Shown: positions 57,796 through 64,000 of the stretch, piece by piece
How positions within the stretch are numbered: the first letter of the stretch is position 1
How the letters are laid out: every line of letters starts with the position of its first letter
Assembly (NCBI GenBank): GCA_903921365.1
Contig: CAIXPS010000023.1
Span: 1 to 64,000, forward strand
From: an uncultured bacterium
GTDB lineage: Bacteria > Chloroflexota > Anaerolineae > J036 > Brachytrichaceae
DNA: 64,000 bases
Direction of reading: 5' to 3'
The notes under the pieces: generated by a model
What the model was told of the DNA's origin: nothing
What the model saw: only the letters and a program-made list of their open reading frames with translations
Databases searched by the model: none
Position numbers and translations under genes: made by a program

Positions 57796-59385
57796 TTATT
57801 CTGCGCCGGGTTGCCACTGGCTGATTCGGAAGATCACGAATTCCGCCGGTTTGACAGGCGCCAGACCAATCTCAATCACAAGGCGACCCAAATCGCGCGA
57901 GGCTGGCGGGTTCAGCTCTTCGTCGCACTTGACATAGAAGGCGTCGGATGGATTCAGGCCAAACAGAGCGCCGTCACGCCAGACGTTCGAGAGGAACGCG
58001 TTGACATCACGGCGAACCTTGGCCCACAGGCGCGGCTCGTTTGGCTCGAACACAACCCACTGGGTGCCGCGCTCGATTGACTTCTCCACAAAGTTAAACA
58101 AGCGGCGGACGTTGATGTAACGCCACGACGGATTGCTCGACAGCGTGCGAGCGCCCCACACACGAATCCCCATGCCGGGGAAAGCGCGGGTGCAGTTCAC
58201 GCCAATCGGGTTCAATGTGTCCTGCTCACCCTTGGTGGTGTTATATGCCAACCCGGTTGCGCCGCGCACAACTTCATTCGCAGGCGCCTTATGGACGCCG
58301 CGGGTGTTGTCATTGCGCGCCCAGATGCCAGCGATATGCCCGGAGGACGGGATGTAAGCCGGCTGGTTGGTCACCGGGTCGGAGACTTCAATCCAGGGGT
58401 AGTACATCGCAGCATAACTGGAGTCAAAGCCGGTGACATCCATGCGCCACTGCTTTGCCTGCTGCGGGTTCAAGTTCGGCGGTGTGTCCAGGATCGCGAC
58501 ACGATCGCCCAGGCGTTCGCAATGAGCGATGATCCCGGTTTGAACAGCCTTGACCGTGTTCAGATCCAGCGACTGGCCGGGCAGTGTGCTGACCAGGTCG
58601 GGCACAACCACCATGGTGATGTCATCAATCGCCTCAAGGCTCTCAATGCCTGTGCGTTCGAGCACCGCGCCCTGAAAGTCAGAAACGGTCGCAGGCGTGA
58701 GTTGCTTGGTGTCGATTGACAGAGACTGCTGCTGATCGCGGGGCTGCACTTTTGCCAGCGGCGCCGCCACATCAGCCACCAGCAACTCGATCAGTTCGGG
58801 TCGCTTGTTGTTAACATAGGCGACCGCGACTTTCTTGCTGCCATCTTCTGCCACGACTTCAGTCAAAGCGGCGCCGCGCACAACTTCCTCGGTCTTGAAG
58901 CCGCCGCTCTTGCGCTCGCGCTCAACAGTGATATTGAACGTCCCATTGCCATCCGCAGCGGGCGGCGTGGCAGTTTCAATCTTGACGCGCAGACGAGCCC
59001 CATCGTATCCAGCCTGCTTGGCCTGAACAACCAACTGGGCAACGCCTTCGCTATTGAGCAAACCGGCCTGTGCGCGCGGTATGGTTCTGACGCTCAACAC
59101 ATAACAGCGCGAACCCCCATTCAGGAAATACCCGTACACGGCCTGGGGCAAATAGGCTCCATCAACGAAGCCGCCGAAACGCTCGGCATATTGCGACCAA
59201 TTTGTCACGAGTTGCGGCTTATTAAACAGATCGCGCGTCATGTTTTCGCCGTTGATGCGCTCTGTGATCTGCGCCTTTTCGGTAAAACCGATGAAGACCG
59301 CCATCGCTGTCCCAACACCCTCGATAGGCTTGGGGCCGCGGTCTACTTCCTCAACATAAACACCGGGCGACAAATACTCTGGCAT
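57796..59385 (-). CDS. eCIS contractile sheath protein (Afp2-4-type)
   Basis: This 529-aa phage tail sheath protein begins MPEYLSPGVYVEEVDRGPKPIEGVGTAMAVFIG, characteristic of sheath N-termini. The C-terminal domain has WRYINVRRLFNFVEKSIERGTQWVVFEPNEPRLW and a final segment GLAPVKPAEFVIFRISQW that makes the inter-subunit handshake. Only one sheath gene is seen here, where Afp and PVC have two or three paralogues. AAAGGAG lies 6 bases before the ATG. The AT-rich 133-bp gap upstream could hold an extra promoter. Confidence 0.95.
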   Translation of the reverse strand: MPEYLSPGVYVEEVDRGPKPIEGVGTAMAVFIGFTEKAQITERINGENMTRDLFNKPQLVTNWSQYAERFGGFVDGAYLPQAVYGYFLNGGSRCYVLSVRTIPRAQAGLLNSEGVAQLVVQAKQAGYDGARLRVKIETATPPAADGNGTFNITVERERKSGGFKTEEVVRGAALTEVVAEDGSKKVAVAYVNNKRPELIELLVADVAAPLAKVQPRDQQQSLSIDTKQLTPATVSDFQGAVLERTGIESLEAIDDITMVVVPDLVSTLPGQSLDLNTVKAVQTGIIAHCERLGDRVAILDTPPNLNPQQAKQWRMDVTGFDSSYAAMYYPWIEVSDPVTNQPAYIPSSGHIAGIWARNDNTRGVHKAPANEVVRGATGLAYNTTKGEQDTLNPIGVNCTRAFPGMGIRVWGARTLSSNPSWRYINVRRLFNFVEKSIERGTQWVVFEPNEPRLWAKVRRDVNAFLSNVWRDGALFGLNPSDAFYVKCDEELNPPASRDLGRLVIEIGLAPVKPAEFVIFRISQWQPGAE

Positions 59386-59518
59386 TTCAAACTCCTTTGT
59401 CTATTTATATACGAACGTGATCCGAAAACTAAAAACCAAATAACCGATTTCATATTTCTACAATCCCACTATCCTCCTTTCGCAGAAACGAAGTGCGAGT
59501 CGCCACAATAATCAATTC

Positions 59519-60361
59519 TCATATCTGAATATCGTAGCTTTTAGATGGGACGGTTATGGTGAATCGACCGGGTTTTACCCCGTCTGCCGAAACCTCAAGC
59601 GTGTAGACGCCGCTTGGCAAAACACCAATGATGAATTGCCCTTCACCCTGGACCGGGACTTTTACACCGCGCTCAACCAGCATCATCTGGATGTTTGTGA
59701 GTTGTTTACCCTTCTTGCCCTTCACCTGACCTGTAATCCACATGAACCTTCCTGAGCCATCAGGCGCCGTCAACGCGCCGCTGGGCGGGCTGTCGCTCTG
59801 GCCAAAGCGCAATTCAGCCGTGCGAACAACTGGCGTTTCCAGCGCCTTGTAGGGATTCAGAGCGATGGTGATCAGGCAACCAATCGATGGCTTCAGTTCA
59901 TTGTCAAGAGCACCCCACACATCGGCGGGTTTATCAAGAATCTCATGCTGAGCAACCAGAATTGGAATACTGGCTGGCTGATCAGAAAAGCTCTCCGGTA
60001 AGAGGTCTGCCGGGATATTGGCAAACCGAGTTAACGCCATGATCGCCCGCGACATCAGCCGGTGCTCATCCTCAGGCTCGGTCGCCCAGGCCGTGATCAT
60101 GTAATAGACATCCAGCCGAATGGGCATGCGCTTCTGCATGATCGTCCCGTTAGCCGTGCGTTCTACTTCATAAGCCGGATTGCGCATACGCAGCTTCGTG
60201 TTTTCACGCAAGTCATAGAGATATAGATTCAGCGTGGGTTTGCTGATCCGCGCGGACCATGCGCGTGAAGGCTGGTTGAATGCAATATCAACCTCCGCAT
60301 TTTTAACCGGAAGCTCGCGTATCAGCAACTGACGGAGCACTTCATCCAGTTCATCAATCAT
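59519..60361 (-). CDS. eCIS tail terminator/cap protein (Pvc16/DUF4255, Afp16-type) with C-terminal Ig-like domain
   Basis: Residues about 1-190 of this 280-aa protein are the DUF4255 (Pvc16 N-terminal) domain: MIDELDEVLRQLLIRELPVKNAEVDIAFNQPSR, TLNLYLYDLRENTKLR and RLMSRAIMALTRFANIPADLL. This protein caps the distal end of the sheath and tube. The last about 75 residues form a carboxypeptidase-regulatory or Ig-like fold (LPSGVYTLEVSADGVKPGRFT). It heads the structural block of the operon, with a regulatory-looking gap just upstream. Confidence 0.9.
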   Translation of the reverse strand: MIDELDEVLRQLLIRELPVKNAEVDIAFNQPSRAWSARISKPTLNLYLYDLRENTKLRMRNPAYEVERTANGTIMQKRMPIRLDVYYMITAWATEPEDEHRLMSRAIMALTRFANIPADLLPESFSDQPASIPILVAQHEILDKPADVWGALDNELKPSIGCLITIALNPYKALETPVVRTAELRFGQSDSPPSGALTAPDGSGRFMWITGQVKGKKGKQLTNIQMMLVERGVKVPVQGEGQFIIGVLPSGVYTLEVSADGVKPGRFTITVPSKSYDIQI

Positions 60362-60422
60362 AGGCGGTTTGGTATAACCTCCCGTTCTTTACAACACAAT
60401 ATAACATAATACCTTTACACGA

Positions 60423-60471
60423 CACAACCCAACCCTAGTAACTCGACCGACGAAATTATACATGGGTTGTG
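60423..60471 (-). promoter_or_regulatory. Possible promoter with overlapping operator-like inverted repeat
   Basis: The 171-bp AT-rich gap upstream of the cap gene holds a perfect -10 hexamer TATAAT (60460-60455 on the - strand) framed by a perfect 9-bp inverted repeat, CACAACCCA (60423-60431) and TGGGTTGTG (60463-60471). The -35 region is weak. This is the most regulator-like site in the cluster. Confidence 0.35.
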
Positions 60472-60532
60472 CATTATTTCCATACCCCGTTTAGTAGAGA
60501 CCTGGCTAAGATACACAAACTTCTTGCGCTGC

Positions 60533-62473
60533 TCAACTCACATCCAGTTTCCATGCAAAGACCGCCCTGTAGGCCGCTTTGATGGCCGCTTTAGCAATTT
60601 CCTTGGTTGGTCCCGTGTACTTGGCCGTCTCGTCTCGGTAATACTTCTTGCTTTTCTCGATTCTCTGCTTCTCCGGCAGACCACGCCCAAACCTGACCCC
60701 GACCTGACCCCACGTTTTGAACTGGATGTAGGCTTTGGTCAGAATTTCGGCCTCGGTCTGTTTGTTCACATCGGTCTCATCTTTGAGCCCTTTTGTGCCT
60801 TGCTCATAGAAGGCCATACCCTTATCCAGGCCGCCGCCTTCCGCGCGGAATTCCTCTGGCGCGTTTGTCTCGGTAGGGGCAGTCTTGGCGTTCCCGTAAT
60901 TGGTCTCCTCAGACTCCGCCTTTTTCTCATTGAATACTTTTGTCAAATCCTTCAGGCTGCCGCCGCTTTTCCCTTCTTTCCACTTCACTAGTTTGCTGCT
61001 GGACGGGAGAGCGGGTAACCACGACTTTGCCGCCATCTTCCTTCTCTCCGGGCTGACAGCATGGCCGCCCCGAAACTCAAGCTCAATCGGCCTTTCCTTG
61101 CTCGCCTGGACCATATTGGCGAATTTGCTCAGTGCGCCTTCAGCGAAGGCGACCCCCATCACGGCGCCTTTTTTATTCACTGAGAAATTGTCCGGTTCCC
61201 AACCCTCTCCGGGAGCGTCAGGAGGAAGCTGCTCCCATCTCTTCTTCGGGCGATCCTGTTTCTTCAACCATTTAGGCAGGCTAAGGCGCACGTCATGGCC
61301 TGTAAAAGCATTCCCCTCACCATGCGAGCCGCGGTCCTCTGCCTGGTGCAACGCGTCGCTCAATACCTCAAGACTGCGCCCTTGCGCTTTGCCACTCTTG
61401 TCAGTCCAATCCCACAGGCCAACAGCTTTGTTCACCAGGCGGCTTGTCATCGCTTCATTGAGCGACGCACCATCTCTTACTTTATACCGCCCGCCCTCAC
61501 CGTGGCTGAGCATGTACTCCGGTCTGCGCATGTGCAACTCGTTGTTCTCCCACATGCGGCGGGCTGGGTCGACTTGCTCCGCCAGAATTAATCGCTTATA
61601 GAGGTCAAGCCGCGGCTTCGACTGGGCGATGCCCTTGTTCATGGTGTCAAACTCGTCCTGGATGAAGTCGATATCCGGCGAGCGATCAACCAGCAACCTT
61701 ATCGCGCGAGGACCGTAGACGCTTGAGAACGCCCCCTTCGTGATGGCAAGTTCCGTCACCTGGCGGTGTCCTATGGGCCACCAGCCGCGCACGTGGTTGG
61801 CCGCGCCCTGCTGCAACGTGTGTGTCAGCTCGTGCGCCAGCAAATGGTCGCCAGTCGCCTGACCAGGGCTGCCGGCGCCAGTGCCCAGATAAATGTCTTT
61901 GCCATGCGTAAAGGCAAGCGCGCCTAGCTGGCGGTTCAATCGCATCGCGTCCGGGCCGCTGTGAAGGCGCACTGCGCTGAAATCCGCAGCGAAACGCGAT
62001 TCCATGCGCGTGCGCACATCCTGAGGTATAGTCTTGCCGCCCCCTTTGCTGGCTGCCAGTTGGTGTTCCAGTTCCCCGCTGGCGAGACCACCGTCCTCTG
62101 CGCGTCTCTGCAGCAACGGCGCAGACTCGCTGTATCCAGATTGAGGGACCGATGGGGATGGAGCGCCTCGGGTCACCCGCTCAGCCATGCGATCGGCCTC
62201 CTGCTCATAGCGGTCTCCCGGTGCGCCAACAGTGAGGTGGGAACGCGTTGCCGGCGCCTGGTCGCCACGTCTGAGCAGGGCAACCACTGCGCGATTTCCA
62301 ACGGCATGCTGAAGAGTCAGGATATCAGGCGGGGTTGCCTTGTCCGGGCTCGCCATGACACGCTGCACCACTGCTGCCAGAGTCCCCGGTTGTCTTTCCC
62401 GGACAGTCTTACTGTGTTGTTTCCTGGATGCTATCTCTGCGTCATGCTTTGTGTACTGTAGCTGTCTAGCCAT
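60533..62473 (-). CDS. eCIS core DUF4157 protein with C-terminal putative zinc-hydrolase effector domain
   Basis: This 646-aa protein starts at ATG 62473 (AGGAGG 5 bases upstream). Residues about 82-222 form the eCIS core DUF4157 domain: VGAPGDRYEQEADRMAERV, RFAADFSAVRLHSGPDA and the metallopeptidase-like HELTH (214-218). After a short linker the C-terminal 400 residues begin GWWPIGHRQVTELAI (His236) and contain LSDALHQAEDRGSHGEGN (His376, Asp380, His384) and FTGHD (His393). This HxxxDxxxH pattern with an early His resembles zinc-dependent phospholipase C, S1/P1 nuclease and HET-C-like proteins, so it may be a membrane- or nucleic acid-attacking cargo. QR motifs (VVQRVM, LLQRRA) match those in the 977-aa protein. 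It is the best candidate effector of this system. Confidence 0.8.
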   Translation of the reverse strand: MARQLQYTKHDAEIASRKQHSKTVRERQPGTLAAVVQRVMASPDKATPPDILTLQHAVGNRAVVALLRRGDQAPATRSHLTVGAPGDRYEQEADRMAERVTRGAPSPSVPQSGYSESAPLLQRRAEDGGLASGELEHQLAASKGGGKTIPQDVRTRMESRFAADFSAVRLHSGPDAMRLNRQLGALAFTHGKDIYLGTGAGSPGQATGDHLLAHELTHTLQQGAANHVRGWWPIGHRQVTELAITKGAFSSVYGPRAIRLLVDRSPDIDFIQDEFDTMNKGIAQSKPRLDLYKRLILAEQVDPARRMWENNELHMRRPEYMLSHGEGGRYKVRDGASLNEAMTSRLVNKAVGLWDWTDKSGKAQGRSLEVLSDALHQAEDRGSHGEGNAFTGHDVRLSLPKWLKKQDRPKKRWEQLPPDAPGEGWEPDNFSVNKKGAVMGVAFAEGALSKFANMVQASKERPIELEFRGGHAVSPERRKMAAKSWLPALPSSSKLVKWKEGKSGGSLKDLTKVFNEKKAESEETNYGNAKTAPTETNAPEEFRAEGGGLDKGMAFYEQGTKGLKDETDVNKQTEAEILTKAYIQFKTWGQVGVRFGRGLPEKQRIEKSKKYYRDETAKYTGPTKEIAKAAIKAAYRAVFAWKLDVS

Positions 62474-62614
62474 GATGACCTCCTTGTATATCAAACAAAG
62501 CCAGCAACTCAAGTGTTAGGTTCAATCAGAAGTGTAGCACCAATACCCAATAACACTACTGTGCAGCCCGACCCGGTCGGGCTACGACCCCACAAAGGTC
62601 AGCCATTAAGGGAG

Positions 62615-63070
62615 TTAATCATCCTCAACCTGCGCTACCGCATCAGCCGGTGTTTTGTCGGCATAGATAACGCCCATCATTCCAGGCAGGTACTGATCCA
62701 TCATCAGGACATTCGCGTATAGAATCGGTTTGATCAGGGTAGACAGCAGCTCGGCGCCCTCCACATCAATACTGGTTTTGAAGCGCACCTCGCCGTCTTC
62801 ATAGTCCAGTTCAAAATTCCCGATCACCATGTCGAAGTTAGCGCGGGTAATGAACTCGGCGATCTCCGGCCGTTTGTGCTCAGGCACTGCCACGGGGCAA
62901 ATCGAGTAGAAAACAAACTGTTGCTGCTCCTCGCGCGCCTGCGCAAAACAGGCAAACTGCGCGTTATCGCCTCGGAACAGCACACGCACAACAAATTCGT
63001 CCTCCATCTTTTCATACGGCCAGTTATCGCTGTCCAGATAAGCCGTTACCGCGTCGAGTATTTTTCCCAT
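62615..63070 (-). CDS. YbjN-like (type III chaperone-fold) protein
   Basis: This 151-aa protein (start ATG 63070 with GAAGG 5 bases upstream) has a YbjN-type pattern: ILDAVTAYLDSDNWPYEKMEDEFVVRVLFRG, FVFYSICPVAVPEHKRPEIAEFITRANF, and GNFELDYEDGEVRFKTSIDVEG. This fold resembles type III secretion chaperones. Beside a DUF4157 effector-like gene it may help store or load cargo. The frame could begin at TTG 63085, which would overlap the ATPase stop, but the ATG is better placed. Confidence 0.75.
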   Translation of the reverse strand: MGKILDAVTAYLDSDNWPYEKMEDEFVVRVLFRGDNAQFACFAQAREEQQQFVFYSICPVAVPEHKRPEIAEFITRANFDMVIGNFELDYEDGEVRFKTSIDVEGAELLSTLIKPILYANVLMMDQYLPGMMGVIYADKTPADAVAQVEDD

Positions 63071-63081
63071 ATAGCCTTCTT

Positions 63082-64000
63082 TCAAGTAACAATAAGGTCT
63101 TTTTCGTTCACCAGCCGGCCCATCTTCTGCAATTCACGCCTTGCGCCATGCATCAGGTGCGACATCGTGACCACGCCTCCATCGCTGGCAGCGAGGTAAG
63201 CAGCGCTGACGATGATATTACGGATGTTACCGCCGGCCAGCCGGAACCGTTTAGCCATAATCTTAAAATCAACTGCCTTATCGACTGGCACCTGCGGCGG
63301 GAATAGCGTCTCCCATATCTGCAGTCGATACACCTCATCTGGAAACGGGAAGTCAATCGCAAACTGAAGCCTGCGCGTAAAGGCGTCGTCCAGGTTAGCG
63401 CGCAGGTTAGTCGCCAGAACGGTCACGCCGTTATAGCCTTCCATGCGTTGCAGCAGGTAACTGACTTCAATATTAGCGTAACGGTCATGCGCGTCTTTGA
63501 CTTCGGAGCGTTTGCCAAATATAGCGTCGGCTTCATCAAAGAAGAGGATGGCGTTGCTGCTTTCCGCCTCAGAGAAGATACGATCAAGGTTCTTCTCGGT
63601 CTCTCCAATGTATTTGCTTACGATCGTGGACAGGTCGATCTTATAGAGATCGAGACCAAGCTCGGAGGCAACCACTTCAGCGGACATCGTTTTGCCAGTG
63701 CCGGGCGGGCCGGCAAACAGGACTGTAATACCATTGCTTGCAGTAAGTTTCTTCCCCAAGCCCCACTGCTCCAGCACAAATGGGCGTCCTCTGACTTGTT
63801 TCACCAACTCCTGCAGCATCTCAACCTGATCTATCGGCAGAACGATATCGGTCCATGTGTACCGTGGATTGAGCTTGCGCGCGAGATTGCCAAGCGCCGG
63901 CGTGGATTGAGCCCGCGCAGCCGCAAATAGCAATCGATTCGACAGCGGTTCCTGCTTTTGTTTCGCCACGTCAACGGCATTGGTAACTGCGTCGCGAATC
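63082..64000 (-). CDS. AAA+ ATPase of the eCIS (Afp15-type), 5' end outside window
   Basis: At least 306 residues of an AAA+ ATPase are present, and the frame stays open to the window edge, so the N-terminus is missing. Walker A GPPGTGKT, Walker B AILFFDEADA, the sensor region TVLATNLRANLDDAFTRRLQF and the arginine-finger pattern are visible. Such ATPases are constant partners of eCIS and are thought to act in assembly or recycling of sheath. It lies upstream of all other eCIS genes, so the cluster begins in or beyond this gene. The apparent GTG start at 63969 is in an open frame and is not credible as the true start. Confidence 0.9.
   Translation of the reverse strand, partial: IRDAVTNAVDVAKQKQEPLSNRLLFAAARAQSTPALGNLARKLNPRYTWTDIVLPIDQVEMLQELVKQVRGRPFVLEQWGLGKKLTASNGITVLFAGPPGTGKTMSAEVVASELGLDLYKIDLSTIVSKYIGETEKNLDRIFSEAESSNAILFFDEADAIFGKRSEVKDAHDRYANIEVSYLLQRMEGYNGVTVLATNLRANLDDAFTRRLQFAIDFPFPDEVYRLQIWETLFPPQVPVDKAVDFKIMAKRFRLAGGNIRNIIVSAAYLAASDGGVVTMSHLMHGARRELQKMGRLVNEKDLIVT

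Noticed and set aside
59386..59518. A second strong promoter before the sheath gene
   Set aside because: The region is AT-rich with TATATAAAT-like strings but I could not pair it with a convincing -35 box.
43458..64000. Interpretation as a prophage or a type VI secretion system
   Set aside because: No capsid, portal, terminase or integrase genes, and no TssJ, TssL, TssM or TssB/TssC pair; DUF4157, DUF4255 and the Afp15-type ATPase point to an eCIS.

Overview
The window looks like part of a Chloroflexota genome (Anaerolineae-type or a related filamentous lineage). This is inferred from the gene content: many Pro/Thr-linker lipoproteins, DUF11-rich giant surface proteins, glycosidase clusters with a UroD-like protein, a CrtY-type lycopene cyclase and a contractile injection system with FHA partners. 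No rRNA or tRNA is present to fix the taxonomy. Genes from 1 to 11.1 kb lie on the + strand and everything from 11.1 to 64 kb lies on the - strand.

1-25 kb is a carbohydrate region. It holds the end of a GH2 beta-mannosidase-like enzyme, a UroD-family protein, a GH42 beta-galactosidase, a GH31 alpha-glycosidase, a zinc dehydrogenase, an NCS2 permease, an RraA-like protein, a mutarotase-like protein, an amidohydrolase, a large unclassified protein, a GHL6-like glycosidase and a GH2 LacZ. A tandem array of WD40-like membrane proteins with a decayed copy interrupts it at 6.1-9.0 kb. Short dispersed repeats sharing the core CCCTTGCGG are scattered here, several of them in frame inside genes.

25-28 kb holds three unusual items: a FrnE/DsbA-like gene with an in-frame TGA at the first cysteine of its CPWC motif and a SECIS-like hairpin directly after it (candidate selenoprotein), a lycopene cyclase, and a lipoprotein whose C-terminal half matches the Hedgehog signalling-domain fold.

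28-43 kb holds two giant secreted proteins (2087 and 1334 aa), then an FHA/Ig membrane protein, a two-TM protein and a second FHA-like protein.

43-64 kb is an extracellular contractile injection system (eCIS, Afp/PVC-like). In transcription order it has an AAA+ ATPase (cut by the window end), a YbjN-like protein, a DUF4157 protein with a possible zinc-hydrolase cargo domain, the Afp16-type cap, a sheath, tube 1, a tail-assembly chaperone, a DUF6760-like small protein, a 50-aa protein, tube 2, a 977-aa disordered protein with QR motifs, a LysM hub protein, the VgrG spike, a PAAR-like tip, gp25, baseplate J, tail protein I, a DUF4159-like protein and a methyltransferase. The chaperone gene ends in a G GGG GGA slippery heptamer followed by a strong hairpin, and the next small ORF lies in the -1 frame without a standard start codon. 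This resembles the programmed frameshift of phage tail chaperones. No tape measure or tail fibre is recognisable by sequence.
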